Assembly (NCBI GenBank): GCA_049791475.1
Contig: JBAQZZ010000286.1
Span: forward strand, 1-10,369
DNA from: CAXBID01 sp049791475
Lineage (GTDB): Bacteria > Bacteroidota > Bacteroidia > Flavobacteriales > Flavobacteriaceae
Reading direction: 5' to 3'
DNA length: 10,369 nt
The translations under genes were made by a program, and so were the position numbers. Under the pieces are notes generated by a model. It was given only the letters and a program-made list of their open reading frames with translations, ran no database searches and was not told where the DNA came from. Of the stretch, positions 1-5,826 are shown one piece after another; within the stretch, counting starts at the first letter, position 1; every line of letters begins with the position of its first letter.

Positions 1-475
1 TTAATTGCCAAAAACCTACATCGTGCCACTTATCAAATTTATAGCCTACTTCTTTAAAATGTGCCACTTTTTCAAAACCAAAAGTCTCATGAAGTTTAAC
101 ACTAGCAGCATTCGGCAGTGTTAATCCACCAATAACAACATGATAATTTTGAATTTTAAGCTGTTGCAACAATTCAGAATATAGTTTTTTACCAATTTGT
201 TTTCCTAATTCTGTATGCTTTAAATAAACCGTGAGTTCCACCGTATTTTTATAAGCAGGTTTTGTTCTAAATGTATTGGCATAAGCATAACCCAAAACTT
301 CGTTTTGTACTTCAAAAACAATAAATGGAAAATCTTTTGAAATAGCGTTTATTTTCTCTTCAAAATCTAGTATTGAAAATGGAATTAAATCTAGCGTAAC
401 AATTGAATTAACAACATAATAGTTATAAATATTTACAAGATCTTTTGCGTCTTTAATGGTCACATCCCTAATCAT
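1..475 (-). CDS. GNAT N-acetyltransferase, phosphinothricin/methionine-sulfoximine type (3' end cut by window)
   Basis: Reading leftward from an ATG at 475-473, 158 codons stay open to the window edge, so the last residues and the stop lie outside. It begins MIRDVTIKDAKDLVNIYNYY, the usual opening of the COG1247 acetyltransferases (PAT/Bar, YncA/MnaT). The acetyl-CoA loop is LGKQIGKKL (residues 90-98), after the beta strand VELTVYL (79-85). The second GNAT motif is LPNAASVKLHETFGF (120-134), and the end GYKFDKWHDVGFWQL (144-158) matches the PAT signature G-K-x-W-x-D-V-x-x-x-Q. Family members are about 160-175 residues, so only a few are missing. These cytosolic enzymes acetylate the amino group of methionine sulfoximine or sulfone, phosphinothricin or related amino acids; the substrate here is not predictable. 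Its ATG overlaps the stop of the bstA-like gene in an ATGA, so the two are probably co-transcribed and translationally coupled. Confidence 0.85.
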   Translation of the reverse strand, partial: MIRDVTIKDAKDLVNIYNYYVVNSIVTLDLIPFSILDFEEKINAISKDFPFIVFEVQNEVLGYAYANTFRTKPAYKNTVELTVYLKHTELGKQIGKKLYSELLQQLKIQNYHVVIGGLTLPNAASVKLHETFGFEKVAHFKEVGYKFDKWHDVGFWQL

Positions 476-1023
476 ACCCGAATCCAATTATTTTGCTTCA
501 ACAAATTTTCAATATGTGCATAATGATGACTACTATGCCATGCATAATTACCTATATTAAAGCTTAATAAAACGTTACTATTTGTTTCAGGATGAATAAA
601 ATATTTATTTAAATCGCTTGCATTTAATGTTTTAAGCAAGTAAACCAATTTATAATGAATGGCTCTTAAATGAAGTAACGACATTTGTATTGGTGCCGTT
701 TTAGAATCTATTAATTCTGCCCATCTATCTTCGTAATACCCCTTAATAACAGGTTTGTCTTCAGTTAAAGTCCATTTAAATCGTGAATAACTGTGGTGAT
801 GACTATCGGCTAAATGATGAATAACTTGTCTAATAGTCCAACCATCTGGTCTATAAACAGCATCTAATTGGTCATCCATTAAACCCTCAACAAGATTTTC
901 TAAACGATTAGGAAAATGTTCTAAAATAGAAATCCAGCTTTCTATTTGCTGTTTAGAAATAGTATTTGAGGATTCAAATTTCCCAATTGGGTATTTAAGT
1001 TTTTCTAACTCTTGATTTGTCAT
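472..1023 (-). CDS. bstA: YfiT/BstA-type bacillithiol transferase (DinB fold)
   Basis: A 183-residue protein starting MTNQELEKLKYPIGKF. It carries the YfiT-type DinB/DUF664 pattern: YPIGKF (11-16), RPDGWTIRQVIHHLADSHHH (58-77), RFKWTLTED (81-89) and AWHSSHHYAHI (161-171). The likely metal ligands are one histidine of the HH pair at 69-70, plus H163 and H167, which keep the four-residue spacing known for Bacillus subtilis YfiT. In Bacillus this family was shown to be a metal-dependent bacillithiol S-transferase that attaches the thiol to electrophiles. Some Bacteroidota carry bacillithiol synthesis genes, so the role is plausible but not proven here. I chose the ATG at 1023 because an upstream in-frame GTG at 1044 falls inside a terminator hairpin. 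No Shine-Dalgarno is visible. The gene overlaps the downstream acetyltransferase by 4 bases. Confidence 0.85.
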   Translation of the reverse strand: MTNQELEKLKYPIGKFESSNTISKQQIESWISILEHFPNRLENLVEGLMDDQLDAVYRPDGWTIRQVIHHLADSHHHSYSRFKWTLTEDKPVIKGYYEDRWAELIDSKTAPIQMSLLHLRAIHYKLVYLLKTLNASDLNKYFIHPETNSNVLLSFNIGNYAWHSSHHYAHIENLLKQNNWIRV

Positions 1024-1033
1024 GTATAAATAT

Positions 1034-1060
1034 AAAAAAAGCACTTCAATTGAAGTGCTT
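1034..1060 (-). terminator. Intrinsic terminator after the cyclophilin-FKBP gene
   Basis: A 22-bp perfect palindrome at 1039-1060 (AAGCACTTCA / TGAAGTGCTT arms) is followed, reading leftward, by seven T (1040-1034). It lies 26 bases after the stop of the prolyl isomerase gene. Read rightward there is no clean T run, so it works for the minus strand. It ends only about 10 bases before the ATG of the bstA-like gene, so it also sits in that gene's leader. Confidence 0.85.
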
Positions 1061-1085
1061 AAAATATTATAAAAATAACATCATT

Positions 1086-2018
1086 TTATTTCACATCCAT
1101 CAACTCAACATCAAAAACTAGTGTTGCATCTGGTGGAATTACACCTCCTGCTCCTGCACTTCCGTAACCAAGGTGACTTGGAATAACAAAACGTGCTTTG
1201 TCGCCTATAGATAATAAACCAATACCTTCATCCCAACCTGGAATAACTTGACCAACGCCTAATGGAAAATCAATGGGTTCGTTACGTTTGTATGAAGAAT
1301 CAAACACCGTTCCATCGGCTAATTGTCCTTTATAATGTACTGATACTGTTTTACCTTTTTCAGCTTTTGAACCGCTTCCTTTTTGTAAAATTTGGTAACG
1401 CAAACCACTTTCAGTTGATTTAAACCCTTTAGCAATTTTATCTAATTCAGCGTCAGCAGCAGCTTTGGTTTCTGCTAATTTTTTTGTTCTAGAGCCTTCA
1501 AATGCTCTAAATGCCTCAATAGCATTGTAGGCTTCAGCATCTGCTCCAACTCTTACAATTTCTAAAGTTTCAATCTTATCACCTTGAGCAATGGCATCAA
1601 CAATATCCTGACCTTCAACAACTTTACCGAAAACTGTATGTTTATTATCCAACCAAGCGGTTTCAATATGAGTTATATAAAACTGACTCCCGTTTGTTCC
1701 TGGACCTGCATTTGCCATAGATAAAACGCCTGGACCGTCATGTTTTAAATCTGGATGAAATTCATCATCAAATTTATATCCTGGATTTCCAGAACCTGAT
1801 CCCTGTGGGCAACCACCTTGAATCATAAAATCTGGAATTACTCTATGAAATTTTAATCCGTCATAATATGGTGTGCCTTGAGGTTTTACTTTATTTTCTA
1901 AATTCCCTTCAGCCAAAGCAACAAAATTACCTACTGTTCCTGGTGTTTTTTTGTACTCTAAAGCAACAAGAATTTCTCCTTTTGTTGTATTAAATTTTGC
2001 GTATAATCCGTCTTCCAT
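1086..2018 (-). CDS. Two-domain peptidyl-prolyl isomerase: cyclophilin fused to FKBP
   Basis: 310 residues with two different prolyl-isomerase folds in one chain. Residues about 5-158 are a cyclophilin: FHRVIPDFMIQGG (57-69) has the catalytic Arg (R59) plus F64, M65 and Q67, followed by GTNGSQFYIT (107-116) and WLDNKHTVFG (122-131), matching W121 and H126 of human CypA. A charged, probably helical linker (about 160-200) leads to an FKBP domain (about 205-310) with VSVHYKG (Y229), GTVFDSS (F239, D240), QVIPGWDEG (V258, I259, W262), GYG (Y285) and GVIPPDATLVFDVEL, all active-site residues of FKBP12. No signal peptide is seen, so it should act in the cytosol as a folding catalyst. Such cyclophilin-FKBP fusions have been described in a few Bacteroidota. 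The gene stands alone, with a promoter-like box upstream and a terminator downstream. Confidence 0.95.
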   Translation of the reverse strand: MEDGLYAKFNTTKGEILVALEYKKTPGTVGNFVALAEGNLENKVKPQGTPYYDGLKFHRVIPDFMIQGGCPQGSGSGNPGYKFDDEFHPDLKHDGPGVLSMANAGPGTNGSQFYITHIETAWLDNKHTVFGKVVEGQDIVDAIAQGDKIETLEIVRVGADAEAYNAIEAFRAFEGSRTKKLAETKAAADAELDKIAKGFKSTESGLRYQILQKGSGSKAEKGKTVSVHYKGQLADGTVFDSSYKRNEPIDFPLGVGQVIPGWDEGIGLLSIGDKARFVIPSHLGYGSAGAGGVIPPDATLVFDVELMDVK

Positions 2019-2040
2019 GGTTCTAATTTTTAAGAAAGTG

Positions 2041-2048
2041 CAAATATA
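2041..2048 (-). promoter_or_regulatory. -7 box (TATATTTG) for the cyclophilin-FKBP gene
   Basis: On the minus strand TATATTTG fits the Bacteroidota -7 consensus TAnnTTTG exactly, 22 bases before the ATG at 2018. With transcription starting about 6-7 bases after the box, the leader would be about 15 bases. I found no good -33 TTG at the usual 19-21 base spacing. Confidence 0.5.
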
Positions 2049-2293
2049 GGGAAGTCAATTAAAAGTTATGGTTTTGTTTTATAAGTTTTTGAAAAGACCT
2101 TGAGGTAATGTGATAATAAACTTGTCTATACGATATAAACGAAGTTTTTCACCATTCTAATCGCCATCAAATTTTTAAACCGACCTGAAAGTATTTATTT
2201 TTAACTGTAAACTTTAACATTCAATTCCGACATTTATAAAAACTTTAAGAGAATTTCCATTTAACTTTATTAAAAATTAAAACAAACTACATT
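2049..2293. other. Intergenic region between divergent genes, no gene seen
   Basis: About 245 bases of A+T-rich DNA between the leftward prolyl isomerase gene and the rightward DUF2911 gene. It must hold the DUF2911 promoter, but no exact TAnnTTTG box is visible on the plus strand; the nearest is TAACTTTA at 2262-2269, 24 bases before the ATG. It contains one copy of a 15-base sequence (2199-2213) that recurs with one mismatch at 3571-3585. I see no open frame of note and no RNA gene. Confidence 0.5.
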
Positions 2294-2836
2294 ATGAAAA
2301 AATTATCATGTATTTCAACAATTGCTTTTGCATTTATTATGCTAATATCTACAAACGTAGATGCACAGGAATTTGCTAAAATGGATCCAAGCCCAATGGA
2401 TGCAGCAGTTTTTCCAACAAGCTATAAAGAATCAAATAAGCTAATAAAAATAGTTTACAGCAGACCACAGCTTAAAAATAGAAGTTTAAGTGATTTAGCA
2501 CCAAACGGAAAAGTATGGAGAACTGGAGCTAATGAAGCTGCAGAATTAACCCTTTTTACAGATATGAATTTAGGAGATACTACTGTTAAAGCTGGAACAT
2601 ATACTTTTTACTTGATTCCTGGTGAAACTGAATGGACTGCCATTATAAGTACAGACTTAAATGTTTGGGGCTCTTATTTTTACGATGAAGCGAATGATGT
2701 GGCGAGATTATCTGTTCCTGTAAGTTCAGGCGATTCTTTAGAGGCTTTTTCTATTGCTTTTGAAGGTGCTGATGATGGCGTACAGATGCATTTAGGTTGG
2801 GGAACTGCCAGAATTGCTGTTCCTTTTACAAAATAA
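2294..2836 (+). CDS. Exported DUF2911 family protein
   Basis: 180 residues with a classic signal peptide: MKKLSC, a hydrophobic core (about 8-19) and a likely cleavage after VDA (residue 24) before QEFAKMDPSP. The mature part shows the DUF2911 pattern: IVYSRPQLKNRSL (53-65), KVWRTGANEAAEL (73-85), LGDTTVKAGTYTFYLIPGETEW (93-114) and MHLGWGTARIAVPF (165-178). DUF2911 proteins are small, beta-rich secreted or periplasmic proteins common in Bacteroidota, with no established biochemical role. The single cysteine is in the signal peptide but is not followed by a lipobox context, so the protein is probably soluble in the periplasm and not a lipoprotein. The gene stands alone and ends at a strong two-way terminator shared with queE. 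The family call is firm; the function is unknown. Confidence 0.9.
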   Translation: MKKLSCISTIAFAFIMLISTNVDAQEFAKMDPSPMDAAVFPTSYKESNKLIKIVYSRPQLKNRSLSDLAPNGKVWRTGANEAAELTLFTDMNLGDTTVKAGTYTFYLIPGETEWTAIISTDLNVWGSYFYDEANDVARLSVPVSSGDSLEAFSIAFEGADDGVQMHLGWGTARIAVPFTK

Positions 2837-2849
2837 TTTCTTTCCACTT

Positions 2850-2890
2850 CCTTAAAAAAACGCCTTGAAATTCAAGGCGTTTTTTTAAGG
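2850..2890. terminator. Bidirectional terminator between DUF2911 gene and queE
   Basis: Perfect inverted repeat with 20-base arms around a single central base (2870). The core stem is ACGCCTTGAA / TTCAAGGCGT, and each strand ends in seven T after the GC-rich part (A run 2854-2860, T run 2880-2886). It therefore terminates both the rightward DUF2911 transcript and the leftward queE transcript. The right arm overlaps the last codons of queE, whose stop is at 2887-2885. Confidence 0.93.
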
Positions 2891-3517
2891 AATATTTAAA
2901 TACTTATGGGTTTGTAGTGACACCTTCCATTTGGGGTTGGCCATCACATAATCTACAATTTGTGGTACCATTTTATCACGCTTGCTCCATTCGGGCTGTA
3001 AATATAAAATACAGTTTTTATTCACTTTAGCAGCTTGTTCTTCTGCAAAACGGAAATCATCTTTATTGTAAATAATTACTTTAAGTTCATGGGCTTTATC
3101 ATAAACTTCTTTTGTAGGAAGCTTCATTTTTTTTGGTGATAAACATATCCAATCCCAAGTTCCTGTTAACTTATATGCACCAGAAGTTTCAATATGCGTT
3201 TGTAAACCTTCAGCTTTTAATTGTGTGGTTAAAGCAGTCATATCCCAAGTTAATGGTTCGCCTCCAGTTACCACAATGGTATCACTGTATTTTTTTGCGT
3301 TTTCAACAATTTTAGCAGTTTCTGTTGGCGGGTGTAAATTAGCATTCCAACTTTCTTTCACATCACACCAATGGCAACCTACGTCACAACCACCTATTCT
3401 AATAAAATATGCAGCCGTTCCTTTATGAAATCCTTCGCCTTGAATGGTATAAAACTCTTCCATTAAAGGTAAAAGCAATCCTTTATCAATAAGATCTTGT
3501 CGTTCGGTTATTTTCAT
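2885..3517 (-). CDS. queE: 7-carboxy-7-deazaguanine synthase QueE (radical SAM)
   Basis: 210 residues from the ATG at 3517. QueE converts 6-carboxy-tetrahydropterin to 7-carboxy-7-deazaguanine, a step towards queuosine in tRNA and other 7-deazaguanines. The radical-SAM cluster motif is CDVGCHWC (C44, C48, C51), inside the QueE context EGFHKGTAAYFIRIGGC. The SAM-binding TGGEP lies at 84-88, with HIETSG (108-113), LSPKK (126-130), LYLQPEW (171-177) and the C-terminal SLQTHKYLNIP (200-210) also typical. Length fits the family. A longer reading from a TTG at 3526 is unlikely because that codon lies inside a TAnnTTTG promoter box. No queC or queD is visible next to it. The 3' end runs into the shared terminator hairpin. 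Confidence 0.95.
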   Translation of the reverse strand: MKITERQDLIDKGLLLPLMEEFYTIQGEGFHKGTAAYFIRIGGCDVGCHWCDVKESWNANLHPPTETAKIVENAKKYSDTIVVTGGEPLTWDMTALTTQLKAEGLQTHIETSGAYKLTGTWDWICLSPKKMKLPTKEVYDKAHELKVIIYNKDDFRFAEEQAAKVNKNCILYLQPEWSKRDKMVPQIVDYVMANPKWKVSLQTHKYLNIP

Positions 3518-3523
3518 AGCCTG

Positions 3524-3531
3524 CAAATGTA
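3524..3531 (-). promoter_or_regulatory. -7 box (TACATTTG) directly before queE
   Basis: TACATTTG on the minus strand is an exact match to the Bacteroidota -7 consensus TAnnTTTG. Only six bases (CAGGCT) separate it from the queE ATG at 3517, so transcription would start at or within a base or two of the start codon, giving a leaderless mRNA. No -33 element was recognised. Confidence 0.55.
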
Positions 3532-3542
3532 TTAAATACTAT

Positions 3543-3580
3543 GCAGTTTTTAGTAATTTCAGGTACTAGCTTTTAACTGC
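3543..3580. repeat. Imperfect hairpin between ridA-like gene and queE
   Basis: Outer arms GCAGTT (3543-3548) and AACTGC (3575-3580) and inner arms TAGTA (3551-3555) and TACTA (3564-3568) could fold into an interrupted stem. It lies after the stop of the RidA-like lipoprotein gene and before the queE promoter box, where a terminator would be expected, but no T run follows it on the minus strand. The stem is weak, so this may be chance. Confidence 0.3.
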
Positions 3581-3597
3581 AAACTAAAAATGGAATA

Positions 3598-4044
3598 CTA
3601 CTTTATAGCAATAACATCAATTTCAATCTGAGCTCCCACAGCTAATCCTGAAGCTGCAAAGGTTGTTCTGGCTGGCTTATTTGGAAAATACGTTTTGTAA
3701 ATGGCATTAAACTTCGCAAAGTCATTAATATCTTTAAGTATAACAGTACATTTTACAACTTTATCTAAGGAGGAATTATGTTGTGCCAAAACAGCTTTTA
3801 TGTTTTCGATGGATTGTTTAGTTTCTGCTTCTATCCCACCTTCAACCAAAACTCTTATACCATGATCCATTCCTATTTGACCCGATAAAAACAAAAAACC
3901 GTTAACTTCTACTACATCGCTAAAAGGTGCATCAGCCTTTTTAGGTTCATGAGATTTATGAAATACGACATCAGAATTATTCTGTTGGCAAGAGGTCATT
4001 CCGAAGAAGAAAAGAAGAATTACATAAAGCACTATATTTTTCAT
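3598..4044 (-). CDS. RidA-family (YjgF/UK114) protein with lipoprotein signal
   Basis: 148 residues. Residues 1-18 form a lipoprotein signal (MKN, then a very hydrophobic VLYVILLFFFG) ending in a lipobox GMTSC, so C19 should be lipidated and the protein anchored in the envelope. The rest (about 28-148) is a RidA/YjgF domain: PFSDVVEVNGFLFLSGQIG (40-58), a central SIENIKAVL helix (78-86) and the signature PARTTFAASGLAVGAQIEID (124-143). R126 and E141 keep the exact 15-residue spacing of R105 and E120 of E. coli RidA, the residues needed for imine/enamine hydrolysis. Ordinary RidA is a cytosolic enzyme of about 128 residues that clears 2-aminoacrylate; the role of an exported copy is unknown. 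It is transcribed away from the HerA-like gene and towards queE, with an 80-base gap. Confidence 0.9.
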   Translation of the reverse strand: MKNIVLYVILLFFFGMTSCQQNNSDVVFHKSHEPKKADAPFSDVVEVNGFLFLSGQIGMDHGIRVLVEGGIEAETKQSIENIKAVLAQHNSSLDKVVKCTVILKDINDFAKFNAIYKTYFPNKPARTTFAASGLAVGAQIEIDVIAIK

Positions 4045-4187
4045 AAAAAATCGATTTTAAAGTTGATTAAAATTACACTAATTTTTGTTGAACTTTGTAA
4101 TCATAACACTAAAATACCTTTAAATATGAATACGCAACATGCTTTTATATTTTAAAAGTATAGAAACACCTCTTTATAACTTAAACA

Positions 4188-4220
4188 TTTGTTTTCTTCT
4201 TTTTATTTCCTGTATTTTTA
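4188..4220 (+). promoter_or_regulatory. Candidate promoter of the HerA-like ATPase gene
   Basis: TTTG at 4188-4191 and TATTTTTA at 4213-4220 are separated by 21 bases, close to the Bacteroidota layout TTTG-N19-21-TAnnTTTG, with only the final G missing. The predicted start of transcription would be about ten bases before the ATG at 4237. In such A+T-rich DNA a chance match is possible. Confidence 0.4.
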
Positions 4221-4236
4221 TACAAAATTAAACAGG

Positions 4237-5778
4237 ATGAGCGCTAAGGAAACTTTTTTTAAGTATATAAGTGAAGGCAATACCACAAAAGGTGATTTTA
4301 TAACTGTTGGAGCAGCTATGTTAGATGGCGAAACCATTACTAATGCCCACGTTAAAATCCCTTTAAAAACCATGAATCGACATGGTTTAATTGCTGGAGC
4401 AACTGGTACTGGTAAAACAAAATCTTTGCAAGTACTAGCTGAAAATTTAAGCGATAAAGGTATTCCTGTATTACTGATGGATATTAAAGGCGATTTAAGT
4501 GGTTTAGCACAACCTAGTCCTGGTCATCCTAAAATTGATGAACGTCATGAAAAAATTGGATTACCATTTGAAGCTAAAAGTTTTCCAGTAGAAGTTTTAA
4601 CGCTTTCTGAACAAAACGGTGTGCGTTTAAGAGCAACTGTTAGCGAATTTGGACCTGTTTTACTTTCCCGAATTTTAGATTTAAATGAAACGCAATCTGG
4701 TGTTGTAGCTGTTGTTTTTCAATATTGTGATCATAATAAATTACCCATTTTAGATTTAAAAGATTTTAAAAAGATTTTGCATTACGCAACTAATGAAGGA
4801 AAAGAAGAATTTGACGATGCTTACGGCAGAATTTCAACGGCTTCAACGGGTGCCATTTTGCGAAAAATTATTGAATTAGAACAACAAGGTGCCGATTTGT
4901 TTTTTGGTGAAACCTCGTTTGAGGTTCAAGATTTACAACGTATTGATGAAAATGGTAAAGGTTACATTAATATCATCCGGTTAACCGATATTCAAGATAG
5001 GCCAAAATTATTTTCAACATTTATGCTCAGTTTATTAGCTGAAATATATTCTACATTTCCTGAACAAGGCGATAGCGACAGACCAGAACTTATTATATTT
5101 ATAGATGAGGCACATTTAATATTCAACGAAGCTTCAAAAGCATTATTAAATCAAATTGAAAGCATCGTAAAATTGATACGTAGTAAAGGTGTTGGCTTGT
5201 ATTTTGTAACCCAAAATCCAACCGATGTCCCTGAAGCTGTTTTAGGTCAATTAGGTTTAAAAGTTCAGCATGCTTTAAGAGCTTTTACCGCCAATGATAG
5301 AAAAGCCATTAAACTTACTGCACAAAATTATCCGGATTCTGAGTATTATGATACGACTGAAGTTTTAACATCGCTAGGTATTGGCGAAGCTCTGGTTTCA
5401 GCTTTAGATGAAAAAGGTCGTCCTACACCACTAGCTGCAACTATGATGCGCGCACCTATGAGTAGAATGGATGTTTTATCTGATGTTGAATTGAGTTCGT
5501 TACTTTCAAACTCAAAACTGGTTAAGAAATACAATGAAACCATTGATAGAGAAAGTGCTTATGAAATGCTTAATAAAAAAATTGAGTTAGCTGAAGCTGA
5601 AGAAGCTAAAGAGAAAGCAAAAGAAGAAAAAGAAGCGCTTAAAAAAGCTGAATCTAAACAACGAACTACAACTTCTAGAAGAAAAAGTACCGCAATGAAT
5701 CCTATTGTAAAAGTATTAACTAGCGCAACTTTTATTCGTAGTGTTTTTGGTATTTTGACTAAAGTAATGAAGAAGTAG
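4237..5778 (+). CDS. HerA-like P-loop ATPase, DUF853 (YjgR) family
   Basis: 513 residues from the ATG at 4237; a TTG 16 codons upstream (4189) lies in the candidate promoter and would add an atypical hydrophobic stretch, so I rejected it. Walker A is GATGTGKT (54-61), followed by LLMDIKGDLSGLAQPS (79-94), a DUF853 hallmark. Walker B is LIIFIDEAHLIF (285-296) with D290 and E291; YFVTQNPTDVPEAVLGQLG (322-340) follows, typical of this FtsK/HerA-class ATPase. The tail has a charged Glu/Lys/Ala coiled coil (about 446-476), a basic stretch RRKS (481-484) and a hydrophobic C-terminal segment, as in E. coli YjgR (about 500 residues). HerA relatives are ring-shaped DNA translocases, but the function of the DUF853 branch is not established. 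No NurA or other nuclease gene is adjacent. Confidence 0.92.
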   Translation: MSAKETFFKYISEGNTTKGDFITVGAAMLDGETITNAHVKIPLKTMNRHGLIAGATGTGKTKSLQVLAENLSDKGIPVLLMDIKGDLSGLAQPSPGHPKIDERHEKIGLPFEAKSFPVEVLTLSEQNGVRLRATVSEFGPVLLSRILDLNETQSGVVAVVFQYCDHNKLPILDLKDFKKILHYATNEGKEEFDDAYGRISTASTGAILRKIIELEQQGADLFFGETSFEVQDLQRIDENGKGYINIIRLTDIQDRPKLFSTFMLSLLAEIYSTFPEQGDSDRPELIIFIDEAHLIFNEASKALLNQIESIVKLIRSKGVGLYFVTQNPTDVPEAVLGQLGLKVQHALRAFTANDRKAIKLTAQNYPDSEYYDTTEVLTSLGIGEALVSALDEKGRPTPLAATMMRAPMSRMDVLSDVELSSLLSNSKLVKKYNETIDRESAYEMLNKKIELAEAEEAKEKAKEEKEALKKAESKQRTTTSRRKSTAMNPIVKVLTSATFIRSVFGILTKVMKK

Positions 5779-5826
5779 TCTTCATAAAAATAAGTCATCT
5801 CAAACCTGAAAAAACCTAAATAAAAT

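Noticed and set aside
1024..1044. GTG-initiated extension of the bstA-like gene adding seven residues.
   Set aside because: The GTG lies in the terminator palindrome, the extra residues are unlike the family, and the ATG at 1023 gives the normal length.
3133..3428. Two overlapping plus-strand frames of about 60-67 codons opposite queE.
   Set aside because: They are antisense to a clear radical-SAM gene, their peptides have no recognisable domain, and they are shadows of its codons.
3769..3888. A strong Shine-Dalgarno-like AAGGAGG followed by ATG at 3778 and a 36-codon frame on the plus strand, antisense to the RidA-like gene.
   Set aside because: Genes in this window do not use Shine-Dalgarno sequences, the peptide has no recognisable features, and the bases are fully explained as RidA codons on the other strand.
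4223..4230. TAATTTTG on the minus strand, a consensus-matching -7 box that could drive the RidA-like gene.
   Set aside because: It is about 180 bases from that gene's start with no -33 element at the right distance, so a chance match in A+T-rich DNA is more likely.
4189..4236. TTG-initiated 16-residue extension of the HerA-like ATPase, rich in Phe and Tyr.
   Set aside because: It overlaps the candidate promoter, has no family support, and the ATG at 4237 gives a standard DUF853 start.
5581..5650. A repetitive GAAGCTGAA/AAAGAA-rich stretch that looks like a tandem repeat.
   Set aside because: It is not a clean repeat unit; it simply encodes the Glu/Lys/Ala coiled coil near the end of the HerA-like ATPase.
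4237..5778. A HerA-based anti-phage defence system.
   Set aside because: Defence HerA proteins come paired with a nuclease, Sir2 or DUF4297 effector. None is present, and the protein belongs to the widespread YjgR/DUF853 branch.
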